Positions 8,040-16,819 of a DNA stretch of 64,000 nt are shown piece by piece. Below the pieces are notes generated by a model, which was given only the letters and a program-made list of their open reading frames with translations, was not told the origin of the DNA and made no database searches. Source of the stretch: Mycobacterium marseillense. Lineage in GTDB: Bacteria; Actinomycetota; Actinomycetes; Mycobacteriales; Mycobacteriaceae. Position 1 is the stretch's first letter; the number at the start of each line of letters is the position of its first letter. Both the position numbers and the translations under genes were made by a program. Location: the NCBI RefSeq assembly GCF_010731675.1, contig NZ_AP022584.1, positions 5,022,001 through 5,086,000 of the forward strand, in the 5' to 3' direction.

Positions 8040-10319
8040 CTAGGCCCCCGCGCGCACCTCCTGCGCGGCGGCGACCATGTTTTTCAGCGACGCGCTGACC
8101 TCGTCGGAGTTGCGAGTCTTCAGCCCACAATCGGGGTTGACCCAAAGCCGTTCGGCCGGAACGGCCCGCAGCGCCGCGCGCAGCGACTCGGCCATCTCCT
8201 CGGTGCTCGGCACGCGCGGCGAGTGGATGTCGTAGACGCCCGGTCCGACGCTGTTGGAGAAGCCGATCGCGTTGAGGTCGTCGAGCACCTCCATGTGGGA
8301 GCGCGCCGCCTCGATCGACGTCACGTCGGCATCCAGATCGGCGATCGCGCCGATCACATCACCGAATTCCGAGTAGCACAGGTGGGTGTGGATCTGCGTG
8401 GAGTCCGCGACACCGGACGTGGCCAACCGGAAAGCCCCTACCGCCCAACGCAAATAGTCGCCCTGGTCGGCACGCCGCAGCGGCAGCAGCTCACGCAGCG
8501 CCGGCTCGTCGACCTGGATGACCGCGATACCGGCGGACTGCAGGTCCACGGTCTCGTCGCGAATCGCGAGCGCCACCTGGTTGGCGGTGTCGGCCAGCGG
8601 CTGGTCGTCGCGCACGAACGACCACGCCAGAATTGTGACCGGACCCGTCAGCATGCCCTTCACCGGCTTGTCGGTCAGCGACTGCGCGTACTTGGCCCAC
8701 TCCACCGTCATCGGGTGCTGGCGGATCACATCGCCGTAGAGGATCGGCGGGCGCACGCAGCGGCTGCCGTAGGACTGCACCCAGCCGTTCTTGGTGGCGA
8801 AAAAGCCCTCCAGCTGCTCGGCGAAGTACTGCACCATGTCGTTGCGCTCCGGCTCGCCGTGCACCAGCACGTCGATCCCGAGGTTCTCCTGCAGCTTGAT
8901 GACGTCGGCGATCTCCTGCTTCATCCGCTTTTCGTACTCGGCCGCGTCGATCTCGCCGGCGACCAGTGCGGCGCGGGCCTTGCGGATCTGAACGGTCTGC
9001 GGAAACGACCCGATCGTGGTCGTCGGCAGCGGCGGCAGCTGCAGTCGCTCGTCCTGACTGGCCCGGCGCCCGGCCGCGTCACCGCGGTGTGCGCCGGAGG
9101 CCACGATCGAGTCGATGCGGGCACGAATGTCGTCGTTGTGCAGGCGCGGGTCGCTCGCGCGGGCAGCCACCGCGGCGTTGGACGCCGCGACCTCATCGGC
9201 GACGGCCTCACGTCCCTCGCGCAGCGCGCGAGCCAGCGCCACCACCTCGACGACCTTCTCCTGCCCGAAGGCCAGCCAGCTGCGCAGCGCCTCGTCCAGT
9301 CCGGTCTCCGGCTCCAACGAATACGGGACGTGCAGCGTCGAGCAGGACGTCGAAACGGCAACTGCGGCAGCCGAACCCAGCAGGCTCGCCAGCTTGCTCA
9401 GCGCGGCCTGCAAGTCGGTGCGCCAGATGTTGCGTCCGTCGACGACGCCGGCCACCAGAATCTTGTCCGCCAGCTCGGGCGCTCCAGCTATCGAGGCTGT
9501 CGCCTCGTGGGCACCGTAGACGAGGTCGACGCCGATCGCCTCGACGGGTGTGCGGGCCAGTCCCGCCAATGCCGCGCCGGGGTCGCCGAAGTAGGTGGCG
9601 ACATAGATCGACGGCCGGTTGCTCAGCGCGCCCAACTTGTTGTAGACGGCCTCCGCCAACGCGGGCGCGTCGGGGGAGGCGTCGGTCACCAGCGCCGGCT
9701 CGTCGAGCTGCACCCACTGTGCGCCGTTGTCGGCGAGCAGCGACAGCAGCTCGGAATAGATGGGCACCAGTTCCTCGAGGCGTTCGATCGGTGCGCCCGC
9801 GCCGTCGACGCCCTTGCTGAGCAGCAGGAAGGTGACCGGCCCGATGACGACCGGTCGCGCGGGAATGCCCTGTGCCAGTGCCTCTTTCAGCTCCGAGAGC
9901 ACCTTGTCCGGGTTCAGCGCGAACTTCGTGGTGGGTGCGATCTCGGGAACGATGTAGTGGTAGTTGGTGTCGAACCACTTGGTCATTTCCAGCGGGGCGA
10001 CGTCGGAATTGCCACGCGCGGCGGCGAAGTAGCGGTCGAGGTCGTCGGAGACCTGCGTGGCCCGGGCCGGTAGCGCGTCGAGCATCACCGCGGTGTCCAG
10101 CATCTGGTCGTAGTAGGAGAAGGTGTTCACGGGCACGGAGTCGAGGCCCGCGGCCGCCAGGCTCGCCCAGGTGTCGCGACGCAGTGTCGCGGCAACGGAT
10201 TCCAGTTCCGATCTGCTGGTGCGGCCGGCCCAATAGCCCTCGGTGGCGCGTTTGAGTTCGCGTTTCGGGCCGATGCGCGGCGAGCCGGTAACCGTGGCGG
10301 TAAATGGTTGAGTGGTCAC
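8040..10319 (-). CDS. metE: Cobalamin-independent methionine synthase
   Basis: 5-methyltetrahydropteroyltri-L-glutamate:homocysteine methyltransferase, the B12-independent last step of methionine synthesis in the cytosol. Its 759 residues match the usual full length. The N-terminal barrel starts with [13 protein letters not shown]. The C-terminal catalytic barrel starts at [11 protein letters not shown] and carries the zinc-ligand regions [10 protein letters not shown] and [13 protein letters not shown] 10319 has AAGGACG 6 nt upstream. Expression should fall when B12 is plentiful because a cobalamin riboswitch lies in the leader. The gene ends convergently against DUF3556 at a strong hairpin. 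Confidence 0.97.
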   Translation of the reverse strand: MTTQPFTATVTGSPRIGPKRELKRATEGYWAGRTSRSELESVAATLRRDTWASLAAAGLDSVPVNTFSYYDQMLDTAVMLDALPARATQVSDDLDRYFAAARGNSDVAPLEMTKWFDTNYHYIVPEIAPTTKFALNPDKVLSELKEALAQGIPARPVVIGPVTFLLLSKGVDGAGAPIERLEELVPIYSELLSLLADNGAQWVQLDEPALVTDASPDAPALAEAVYNKLGALSNRPSIYVATYFGDPGAALAGLARTPVEAIGVDLVYGAHEATASIAGAPELADKILVAGVVDGRNIWRTDLQAALSKLASLLGSAAAVAVSTSCSTLHVPYSLEPETGLDEALRSWLAFGQEKVVEVVALARALREGREAVADEVAASNAAVAARASDPRLHNDDIRARIDSIVASGAHRGDAAGRRASQDERLQLPPLPTTTIGSFPQTVQIRKARAALVAGEIDAAEYEKRMKQEIADVIKLQENLGIDVLVHGEPERNDMVQYFAEQLEGFFATKNGWVQSYGSRCVRPPILYGDVIRQHPMTVEWAKYAQSLTDKPVKGMLTGPVTILAWSFVRDDQPLADTANQVALAIRDETVDLQSAGIAVIQVDEPALRELLPLRRADQGDYLRWAVGAFRLATSGVADSTQIHTHLCYSEFGDVIGAIADLDADVTSIEAARSHMEVLDDLNAIGFSNSVGPGVYDIHSPRVPSTEEMAESLRAALRAVPAERLWVNPDCGLKTRNSDEVSASLKNMVAAAQEVRAGA

Positions 10320-10460
10320 GTTTTCGTCCTTTTATCAACGGTCTGGTCACCGCCGGCGGACGCGAGGCCGAACCGTCTGGCGGTGCCGTACCCGATTTCT
10401 TTCAGGCACTTACCACTAACGGTTACGGTCAAACGCCCATTCCACGAGGCGATGAGCCCG

Positions 10461-10481
10461 CCGGACGCGGCGCGTCCGGCA
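10461..10481 (-). promoter_or_regulatory. GC-rich hairpin directly after the B12 box (expression platform)
   Basis: GCCGGACGC (10461-10469) and GCGTCCGGC (10473-10481) form a perfect 9-bp stem with a 3-nt loop. In the metE leader it lies immediately 3' of the B12 box of the riboswitch. It can therefore act as the stem that is made or broken on ligand binding. No T-run follows, so Rho-dependent or translational control is as likely as intrinsic termination. Confidence 0.5.
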
Positions 10482-10483
10482 CA

Positions 10484-10662
10484 GCTGGCAGGTCTTCGGA
10501 CTCACAGGCGCGCACCGGGGTAGTGCTCCTAATGGCCGTCGCTTCCCAGTCTTTCGTAAGACCAGTGCTCGTGACGGCGGTCGTTCCTGCATACCGCTGC
10601 GGGACAGTCCCGGACTCCCACCGGGTTCCCTCTTGCGAAGCATGTCTAACATGTCTCGCTCG
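10484..10662 (-). promoter_or_regulatory. Cobalamin (B12) riboswitch in the metE leader
   Basis: Read on the minus strand from about 10662, the leader contains the canonical segments GGGAACCCGGTGGGAGTCC, then GGGACTGTCCCGCAGCGGT, and ends with the B12 box (GAGTCCGAAGACCTGCC, about 10486-10505). These are the diagnostic parts of the adenosylcobalamin aptamer, in the right order. A B12 riboswitch upstream of metE is established for mycobacteria. The boundaries are approximate. The remaining leader, 10320-10460, shows only the metE ribosome site. Confidence 0.93.
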
Positions 10663-10704
10663 ATGCCGACGCCGCGTTGTGCGGTGACGGCAAACCAGCT
10701 GCGT

Positions 10705-10722
10705 AGCGGAGCTTACTCCGCT
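10705..10722 (-). terminator. Hairpin after the NAD(P)-binding protein gene
   Basis: AGCGGAG (10705-10711) pairs with CTCCGCT (10716-10722) around a 4-nt loop. It starts 11 nt after the stop of the gene ending at 10733 and precedes the metE riboswitch. It probably separates the two transcripts. There is no T tract. Confidence 0.4.
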
Positions 10723-10732
10723 GGTGACGGGG

Positions 10733-11386
10733 TCAGCGAGCCAGCGCCTCGGCGATCGGGACGTCGCCGTTGTTGAACTCGATGGTGCGGCCGATCGTGG
10801 CGTCGTCCGCCAGCGCGGCGGCGGCGACCTGCGCGACGTCGGCGCGGGAGACCGAGCCGCTCTCGGCGCCATGCGTCCTCCGGAGCGCGATGCGGCCCGT
10901 GGCCGGATCGAGGGTGAGCCGGCCCGGTCCCAGGATTGTCCAGTCCAAATCGCTGGCGCGCAGGTGGGTGTCCGCGGCCGCCTTGGCCTCCGCGTAGGCG
11001 AAGAACGGATCACTCTGCGGCACACCATGGTCCGGGCCGGCGCCGAAGTAGGACACCAGCACGAACCGCTTGACGCCCGCCCGGGCGGCCGCGTCGATCA
11101 CCCGGATCGCGGCGTCGCGGTCGACGGCGTAGGTGCGCTCCGGATTGCCGCCACCGGCTCCGGCCGAGAAGACGACGGCGTCGTGGCCGGTCAGCAGCTC
11201 GGCCAGCGCGTCGACGTCGAGCTGTTCGATGTCGGCCACCACCGGATTGGCACCGGTGGCGGCGACATCGTCGGATTGGTCGGGATTGCGGAACACCGAG
11301 CTCACCTGGTCGCCGCGCTGGGTCAGGTTCTGAGCCAGCTGCAGTGCGACCTTGCCGTGTCCGCCGAAGACGATGATGCGTGCCAT
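10733..11386 (-). CDS. NAD(P)-binding protein, atypical SDR (NmrA/YwnB-like)
   Basis: A 217-residue single-domain Rossmann protein. It starts MARIIVFGGHGKVALQLAQ, a GxxGxxA nucleotide-binding loop of the atypical SDR type. DAVVFSAGAGGGNPERTYAVD, VKRFVLVSYFG and the C-terminal VAQVAAAAL block follow. Proteins of this group bind NAD(P)H and act as small reductases or redox sensors; the substrate is unknown. GGAG lies 5 nt before ATG 11386. It is the last gene of a minus-strand run that begins upstream with the SDR and TetR genes, with an 89-nt gap to the SDR. Confidence 0.8.
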   Translation of the reverse strand: MARIIVFGGHGKVALQLAQNLTQRGDQVSSVFRNPDQSDDVAATGANPVVADIEQLDVDALAELLTGHDAVVFSAGAGGGNPERTYAVDRDAAIRVIDAAARAGVKRFVLVSYFGAGPDHGVPQSDPFFAYAEAKAAADTHLRASDLDWTILGPGRLTLDPATGRIALRRTHGAESGSVSRADVAQVAAAALADDATIGRTIEFNNGDVPIAEALAR

Positions 11387-11475
11387 GTCTCCGACGGTAC
11401 TTCCCCGCGAGGCTGCAATTACCAACGCAAACTCCGGGTGGAGCGGTCGGCAGTGACGGTCTCGCGGGAGAAAAG

Positions 11476-12318
11476 TTAGAGCTTCACCTTGCCCATGATG
11501 ATGTCGATGATCGGCTTGCCCGGTGCGTAGGCGCCGGTCATCGAGGCCATGGTGTGACCCGAGTCCACCAGCAGGGTGATCCCGCTGACGCCGCAGGCCG
11601 CCTCGCTGTTGAGGAAGGCCATCACGTCGCCCATCTGCTCGGGCGTGTGCACCTTGGCGCCGGTCTCGTCGCGGTAGTCCTGGGCGAAGGACAGCCACAG
11701 GTCGGCGTTGGCCTGGGCCAGCGGGGTGTCGGTCGGGCCGGGGCAGATCGCGTTGATGCGAATGCCCTTCTTCGCCAACGGGTAGCCCTGGGTCGCCACG
11801 TAGGTGTTGATCACCTTCTTGCTGGTGCCGTAGTGGTTGATCCCCTCGGCCTCGTGCGCCTGGCACCACGCCTCGGCCGCCGCGAAGTCCGGGGTGGCCA
11901 GGAATTCCAGCATCAGGTCCAGGTCGTTCTCCCAGCCCATACCGGCGACCGAGGAGATGAAGCAGATGGCCGCGCCGTTGGGCAGTTGGTTCTTTTCCAG
12001 CAGACGGTCGATCAGGTGGCGGTGGCCGATGAAGTTGATCTTCATCAGGTCGATCGTTCCGTCGGCGACGCCGGCGGCGGAGAACACCGCGTGGATGGGG
12101 CCGTCGATCTGCTCGAGGGCGGCATCAATGGACGCGGGGTCGCGCAGGTCCACCTGGACGGACTGAGCGACCTTGTAGTCCACGGGCGCGTAGTCCATCA
12201 CGATGACTTCGGCGCCGAGTTCGGCCGCTGACTTGGCCGCGGCGGCGCCCATGCCAGTCGCGCCACCGACAACAAGAGCGCGCTTGCCGTCGTAGCGCAA
12301 CCGATCGACAATGGTCAT
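11476..12318 (-). CDS. Short-chain dehydrogenase/reductase
   Basis: A 280-residue classical SDR. Its cofactor loop is atypical, VVGGATGMGAAAAK, with an Asp ending strand 2 (VIVMDY) that suggests NAD preference. The active-site segment is HYGTSKKV (Tyr-x3-Lys) with the Ser in ICFISSVAG. After the catalytic region comes INAICPGPTDTPLA. Such enzymes oxidise sterol, terpenoid or hydroxyacyl alcohols. ATG 12318 has AAGGGGA about 6 nt upstream. The operator-like motif at 12375 lies 57 bp upstream, placing it with the tandem TetR cluster. Confidence 0.85.
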   Translation of the reverse strand: MTIVDRLRYDGKRALVVGGATGMGAAAAKSAAELGAEVIVMDYAPVDYKVAQSVQVDLRDPASIDAALEQIDGPIHAVFSAAGVADGTIDLMKINFIGHRHLIDRLLEKNQLPNGAAICFISSVAGMGWENDLDLMLEFLATPDFAAAEAWCQAHEAEGINHYGTSKKVINTYVATQGYPLAKKGIRINAICPGPTDTPLAQANADLWLSFAQDYRDETGAKVHTPEQMGDVMAFLNSEAACGVSGITLLVDSGHTMASMTGAYAPGKPIIDIIMGKVKL

Positions 12319-12374
12319 GGAAATCCCCTTCTCGGATAATGCCAACGCGGTTCTAACTGCTCAACTGTATGGGT

Positions 12375-12388
12375 AACAGTTATTTGGT
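12375..12388 (+). promoter_or_regulatory. Cluster operator motif, copy 1 (before SDR 11476-12318)
   Basis: AACAGTTATTTGGT lies 57 bp upstream of the SDR start in the gap between it and the tandem TetR gene. It matches the 14-bp motif at 17326 at 13 of 14 positions. See the other four copies at 13764, 17326, 19126 and 20069. Binding by the neighbouring regulator is inferred. Confidence 0.6.
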
Positions 12389-12415
12389 TCAATACCGGGG
12401 CGGGTTAAGTGAGAT

Positions 12416-13696
12416 TTACTTGCCGCCCACGGCGACGCCGCGCAGCACGGTGTCCCGCGCGTGCACCAGCCCCGCACGCGTGCCCACGTCGCGGAGGATG
12501 TTCTCCGGGATCCACTGCAAGCCGACGACACAGCGTGACAACATCGCGGTGGACGGCGCGTCGACGCCGATATCCCCCGCCCGGATGCCCTCGGAGAGCA
12601 GCGTTTTCATCTGCCGCAGCCGCGTGGCGTACAGCCAACCCGGGTTGGGCGTGTCCGGGGGCGATTGACGCATCCAGGCGAGCTGGATCCTGAACTCGTC
12701 GGAAAACCGGTCCAACGCGTTGACGTTGACCCAGCTCAGCGCGTCCAGCTTTTCGATCGGGGTGGCATCCGAGCGCAGGACGTTGACCCAGCCCGCCTCC
12801 ACCTTCTTGCCGAATGACTCCATGATCGAGGCGAGCAGCTCGTCCTTGGACCCGATCACCCGGTAGACGGTCCCGGTGCCCAGCCCGGCGGCCGACGCGA
12901 TGTCCCTGATGGTGGTGACCTCATAGCCTTTGCGACCGAATTCCGCCCGCGCCACCGCGCGCACCACCGCCGCCTTGTCGCTGGGGTCGGCGTCGCTGTC
13001 GTCGGACCAGGTGGCGATGACGTCGTTGGCGGCGGCGAAGGCCTTCGAACGGTCCAGTGCGGCGTCGGTTGGCGGTCGAGTTGCCAACCCTTGCAGGATG
13101 ATTCGGCAGAGCAGCCCGGCCACCTGGTCGCCGGGAGACTTGTGGCGCATGACGTCCAGGCCGACCTGCAGCATGGTTTGGCAGATGCGGTCGGCCAGCG
13201 TGGGCAGGTCGATGTCGGGTTTGATGTAGCCGCTCCACCGGCCGGCGCGCAGCGTCTGCAGCATCGCCTCCTGAATCGCCACGGGGCGCTGCTGCGTCAG
13301 CTTGATCAGCTCCGGATCCGTGCTCGGCCCCTCGTAGAAGGACATCTGCAAGGCGGCGCGGTGCTCGACGGCGCAATTGGCTATCGCCGCTCCGAGCTCG
13401 ACGATCTGGTCGGCGACCGGGCGGGAGTCCGGTTCGTCCAACTTCGCCTGCGCGGAGCGCCCGATCCGTTCCAGATCGTCTTGGTAGCGGCGGATCAGCT
13501 CGACGAGGATGGCCTCTTTGGACTCGAAATGGTGATACAGGCTGCCGGGAAGAATGCCTGCGGCATCGGCGATTTCCTGTAGCGAGGTCCGCAACCCCGA
13601 GGAGGCGATCAGTGACGCCGCGGTCGCCAGGATCTCGGCGCGGCGCGTCGGGGAATCGGTTGTGCCGCTGGGCCGCAGTGACTCGGCTCTCGCCAT
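12416..13696 (-). CDS. Tandem TetR regulator (two TetR domains, Mce3R-like)
   Basis: A 426-residue regulator built of two TetR units. The first helix-turn-helix lies at about residues 20-65 (LQEIADAAGILPGSLYHHFES). The second lies at about 240-285 (TIRDIASAAGLGTGTVYRVIG). Single TetR proteins are about 200 residues, so this is a fused dimer, an architecture known from Mce3R of M. tuberculosis. ATG 13696 is chosen because the motif copy at 13764 then lies in the promoter; the frame extends to 13816. It sits among genes that carry the same 14-bp motif, so I infer it represses them and itself. The inducer is probably an acyl-CoA or terpenoid intermediate. Confidence 0.88.
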   Translation of the reverse strand: MARAESLRPSGTTDSPTRRAEILATAASLIASSGLRTSLQEIADAAGILPGSLYHHFESKEAILVELIRRYQDDLERIGRSAQAKLDEPDSRPVADQIVELGAAIANCAVEHRAALQMSFYEGPSTDPELIKLTQQRPVAIQEAMLQTLRAGRWSGYIKPDIDLPTLADRICQTMLQVGLDVMRHKSPGDQVAGLLCRIILQGLATRPPTDAALDRSKAFAAANDVIATWSDDSDADPSDKAAVVRAVARAEFGRKGYEVTTIRDIASAAGLGTGTVYRVIGSKDELLASIMESFGKKVEAGWVNVLRSDATPIEKLDALSWVNVNALDRFSDEFRIQLAWMRQSPPDTPNPGWLYATRLRQMKTLLSEGIRAGDIGVDAPSTAMLSRCVVGLQWIPENILRDVGTRAGLVHARDTVLRGVAVGGK

Positions 13697-13763
13697 GATC
13701 AGCGCTGTGCGAGCCCGGACGACTGCGGGGTGGCGAACATGCGCATTCGTCCTCTCGTGCCGA

Positions 13764-13777
13764 ACCAAATCTTTGTT
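13764..13777 (-). promoter_or_regulatory. Cluster operator motif, copy 2 (before tandem TetR)
   Basis: On the minus strand this reads AACAAAGATTTGGT, 68 bp upstream of ATG 13696 of the tandem TetR gene. It suggests autoregulation. It differs from the copy at 17326 at two positions. Confidence 0.55.
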
Positions 13778-13834
13778 AGAGGCTATCAGACCGGGCCCGA
13801 TGAATGCGCTGCACAAAGCAGTGAAAGCCCCATT

Positions 13835-14482
13835 CTAAAGCGCCGGCCCGTCCCAGCGGTCTCGCGCAACCACTTCCTCGACCGGTCGCCGGGGGGCCGG
13901 CCGAAAGGTGCGCCCCGCGCGAAGCCGGCCCACCGGCAGCAGGCAACCCTGCACGTAGGTTTGCGGAATTCCGAGTAACTTTCGGACTTCTTCCTCGTGG
14001 TGCAGGTGCAGCGTCGTGACGCAGGTCCCGTATCCGCGGGTGTGCAGCGCGAGCTGAAAATTCCATACCGGCGGGAAGATCGACCCGTACAGCGTTGCCA
14101 GGTGGAACGATTCGTCACCGTCGATGCGGGGCAAGTAGGGCTCGTAGCAAGGGATTACCAGCAGCGGCACGCGGGCCATGTTCTCGACCAGCCACTCCGT
14201 GGACGACATGACCCGGCTCTCGGGCGTCCCCGCCGGCATGAGGTCGGCAAGCAACTGTCCGCCGACCCGCCGTAGGTAGGCCTCGCGATACAGCTCGGCG
14301 ATCTTGGCGCGCAGCACCGGTTCGGTGATCACCAGCCAGCGCCACGACTGGGCGTTGGATCCGTTCGCGGCCTGCAGGGCGATCCGCAGGCATTCGCGGA
14401 TGTCGTCGAGATCGACGGCCGCGTCCAGGTCGAGTGACTTGCGTGCCGACGGCGTCGCGGTGAGCAGATACTCGATGTCCAT
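13835..14482 (-). CDS. Nitroreductase family FMN oxidoreductase
   Basis: A 215-residue nitroreductase-fold protein, expected to bind FMN as a homodimer and use NAD(P)H. Typical blocks are TPSARKSLD near the start, ANGSNAQSWRW (FMN contact), MARVPLLVIPCYEP and WNFQLALHTRGYGTC. Its ATG 14482 overlaps the TAA of the upstream acyl-CoA dehydrogenase by one base, so it is translationally coupled to the FadE pair. In this setting it may be an ene-reductase or dehydrogenase for a degradation intermediate rather than a nitroaromatic enzyme. Substrate unknown. Confidence 0.85.
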   Translation of the reverse strand: MDIEYLLTATPSARKSLDLDAAVDLDDIRECLRIALQAANGSNAQSWRWLVITEPVLRAKIAELYREAYLRRVGGQLLADLMPAGTPESRVMSSTEWLVENMARVPLLVIPCYEPYLPRIDGDESFHLATLYGSIFPPVWNFQLALHTRGYGTCVTTLHLHHEEEVRKLLGIPQTYVQGCLLPVGRLRAGRTFRPAPRRPVEEVVARDRWDGPAL

Positions 14483-15600
14483 TAGTGACGTCCTCTCTTC
14501 GCAAGGCGCGCACCGATTTCGGTGAGGTGCCTGTCGGGGCCGCCGAGAAACGCGCTCCAGCCCAGCAGGCGCTTGAGATAGAGGTGGGCGTCGTGTTCCC
14601 AGGTGTAGCCGATGCCGCCGAACACCTGGATGGCGGTGTCGGCCACGGCGGCCAGCCGCCCCGCGAACGCCTTGGCCCGCAGCGCTGCAAGATGCCGCTC
14701 GTCGCCGGGTTGCCCGTCGGTGCCAGCGACCGCGTCGCTGGCCCACAGGGCGTGGATCACCCCGCTGCGGGCCAGCTCGACGGTCTCATACATGTCGACG
14801 CACAGATGCTGGATCGCCTGGAACGACCCGATCGGCTGACCGAATTGCCTTCGCGTTTTCGCGTATTCGACGGCGAGGTCCATGACGGCGCGCGCGGCGC
14901 CGAGCGCGTCGGCGGCGCCCGCGATCAGCACGTCGTCGGTCACCGCGGCGATTTGTGGCGCAGACGCGGGGCCCAGGCGCCGGGCGGGGGCCGCGTCGAA
15001 CGTGACGCGAAAGTGCTTGCGGGTCGGGTCGACGCCGCGCTCGGCCGTGACCGAAACCCCCGGCGATGGGTTCCGCACCGCGAGAAGCTGGCCGTCGGCG
15101 AGCGCGAGCAGGACGTCGGCGGCAGCGGCGTCCCGCACTCCGGCGGCCTCGCCCCGCAGTACCGCGCCGTCGTCGCGCCGGGCGGCGACCATCGGTGCAG
15201 TGGACGCGTTGTCGAGGTCCAGGAAGCACACGGCGGCGATGGTGGTGCCGTCCGCGATCCCGCGCAGCAGTTCGGTGGCGGTATCGTTGGCGCCCAACAG
15301 GTTCAGCGCCCGCGGGGCGGCCACCGCAGTCGACAACCATGGTCCCGGATGCAGCGCGGCGCCCAGCTCTTCGGCGACGATGCCGGCCTCGACCATTGTC
15401 ATGCCGGAGCCGCCATGGTCCTCCGGCACCAGCAGTCCGGTGGTGCCGAGACCGGCAAGCCCGCGCCATACGGCGTCGTCGGTTCCGGTCGGATCGTCGA
15501 GCAGCGGGCGAACATGATCGGAGATCGATGCCTTTTCGGCGAGAAAACGCCGGGTGGTGTCGCGCAGCGCCACCTGCTCGTCGGTGAGTTCGAGGTTCAT
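14482..15600 (-). CDS. Acyl-CoA dehydrogenase, FadE18-like subunit
   Basis: A 372-residue acyl-CoA dehydrogenase fold: N-terminal helical domain (DEQVALRDTTRRFLAEKA, LVPEDHGGSGM), middle beta domain, and C-terminal helical domain (AVEYAKTRRQFGQPIGSFQAI, then QVFGGIGYTWEHDAHLYLKR). It is preceded by a second, different FadE gene with an ATGA overlap. Such adjacent unlike pairs in mycobacteria (for example FadE17-FadE18 and FadE28-FadE29) form alpha2beta2 heterotetramers acting on bulky steroid- or terpenoid-CoA esters. The pair most resembles FadE17/FadE18 in arrangement, which in M. tuberculosis is also tied to Mce3R. Substrate inferred only. Confidence 0.88.
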   Translation of the reverse strand: MNLELTDEQVALRDTTRRFLAEKASISDHVRPLLDDPTGTDDAVWRGLAGLGTTGLLVPEDHGGSGMTMVEAGIVAEELGAALHPGPWLSTAVAAPRALNLLGANDTATELLRGIADGTTIAAVCFLDLDNASTAPMVAARRDDGAVLRGEAAGVRDAAAADVLLALADGQLLAVRNPSPGVSVTAERGVDPTRKHFRVTFDAAPARRLGPASAPQIAAVTDDVLIAGAADALGAARAVMDLAVEYAKTRRQFGQPIGSFQAIQHLCVDMYETVELARSGVIHALWASDAVAGTDGQPGDERHLAALRAKAFAGRLAAVADTAIQVFGGIGYTWEHDAHLYLKRLLGWSAFLGGPDRHLTEIGARLAKRGRH

Positions 15601-16745
15601 GTCCGCGGCAGCCCCAGTACCCGTTGAGCGGTGATGTTCTTGTTGATCTGGCTGGTGCCGCCCGCGATGGTCAGCGCGCGCGACGTCAGACGGTAGTCCG
15701 CCCACGGCGCGCGGCCGTCACCGTTGCCCAGGACGTCGAAGGCGAGGGCGGCAAGGTCCTGCCCGATCTCGCCCCAGACGGTCTTGGCGAGGCTGGCCGA
15801 CCCGAATGCATCACCGCCGTGCATCGTGGCCGAGATGGATCGCTGGCACAGGACTTCGAGATACTTGATGCGGACGGCGATTTCGCCGAGGCGTCGCAGG
15901 GTGACGGGGTCATTTAGCGCGCCAGGTGCGGCCGTGGCGAAGTCGTCCACCAGCTCTTCGAGTCGGACCTGCATCTCGGCGTAGAGCCGGGCGGCCCCCG
16001 CGCGCTCGTGGCTGAGCGTGGTGGTGGCCACCTGCCAGCCCGCATTGAGTGGCCCCAGCAACGCATCGGCCGGCACCCGCACGTCGTGAAAGAACACCTC
16101 GGCGAAGTCGGCGTCGCCGTTGAGCGTGACCAGCGGGCGCGCCTCGATGCCGGGCAGCCTCATGTCGACGATCAGGCAGGAGATCCCCTTGTGCTTGGGG
16201 GCGTCGGGGTCGGTGCGCACGTAGAGCTGACACCAGTCGGCCCGGTGTCCCAGCGACGTCCAGATCTTTTGGCCGTTCACGACGAAGTGGTCTGCGTCCC
16301 GAACCGCGCGGGTGCGCAGCGCCGCGAGGTCCGAGCCCGCCTCGGGTTCCGACATTCCCTGGCACCAGATGTCGTCGGCGCGCATCATGCGGGGGAGAAG
16401 GGTGAGCTTCTGGGACTCGGTGCCGTACTGCATGATGGCCGGCGCGATGTTGTTCAGCCCAATGACGTTGAGCGGCACCGGGGCTCGGGCTCGGGTGGTT
16501 TCCTCGGTGTAGACCAGTTGTTCGAGCACCGTCGCGCCGCGGCCGCCGTACTCACGCGGCCACGACACCGCGGCCCATCCCGCGTCGGCCATGGTCGCGT
16601 TCCACACCCGCAGCTTCTCGAACGCGGCATCGTCGCGGCCCGTGGGCCGGCGGGCGGCCACCAGCTCGTCGGTCAGGTGCTCCGCCAGCCAGTCACGCAG
16701 TTCGATGCGGAACTGTTCCACTTCCGCGGGGTATGAAAAGTCCAC
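15597..16745 (-). CDS. Acyl-CoA dehydrogenase, FadE17-like subunit
   Basis: A 382-residue acyl-CoA dehydrogenase and the first gene of a minus-strand operon FadE17-like, FadE18-like, nitroreductase. Key blocks are WPREYGGRGA, the FAD-contacting QGMSEPEAGSDLAALRT, VNGQKIWTSLGHRADW and the C-terminal LTIAGGTSQINKNI. It lacks the RRxFGxxI helix seen in its partner, as expected of one half of a heterotetramer. The start is GTG 16745 (MDFSYPAEVEQF) with only a weak purine-rich ribosome site. The upstream region holds an inverted repeat (16782-16819) rather than the cluster motif. Confidence 0.88.
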   Translation of the reverse strand: MDFSYPAEVEQFRIELRDWLAEHLTDELVAARRPTGRDDAAFEKLRVWNATMADAGWAAVSWPREYGGRGATVLEQLVYTEETTRARAPVPLNVIGLNNIAPAIMQYGTESQKLTLLPRMMRADDIWCQGMSEPEAGSDLAALRTRAVRDADHFVVNGQKIWTSLGHRADWCQLYVRTDPDAPKHKGISCLIVDMRLPGIEARPLVTLNGDADFAEVFFHDVRVPADALLGPLNAGWQVATTTLSHERAGAARLYAEMQVRLEELVDDFATAAPGALNDPVTLRRLGEIAVRIKYLEVLCQRSISATMHGGDAFGSASLAKTVWGEIGQDLAALAFDVLGNGDGRAPWADYRLTSRALTIAGGTSQINKNITAQRVLGLPRT

Positions 16746-16781
16746 GTCGCCTTTTTCTTTGGCCTGTTACACGTCCCTTGC

Positions 16782-16819
16782 GACCAAGCCGGACTCTACG
16801 TTCGCGCCGATGCTTGGTC
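16782..16819. promoter_or_regulatory. Inverted repeat upstream of the FadE pair
   Basis: GACCAAGC (16782-16789) is repeated inverted as GCTTGGTC (16812-16819), 30 bp apart, about 37-74 bp upstream of GTG 16745. The spacing is three helical turns, as in looped or dimer-of-dimer operators. The half-site shares the TTGGT core with the 14-bp cluster motif. Regulator not identified. Confidence 0.35.

Noticed and set aside
7818..10073. Very long plus-strand open frame opposite metE
   Set aside because: The minus strand encodes full-length MetE with its zinc-ligand blocks; the plus frame is a high-GC artefact.
12345..12358. Possible KstR-like site AACGCGGTTCTA upstream of the SDR
   Set aside because: Spacing between AAC and GTT is three bases instead of two, and the left arm lacks the required T.
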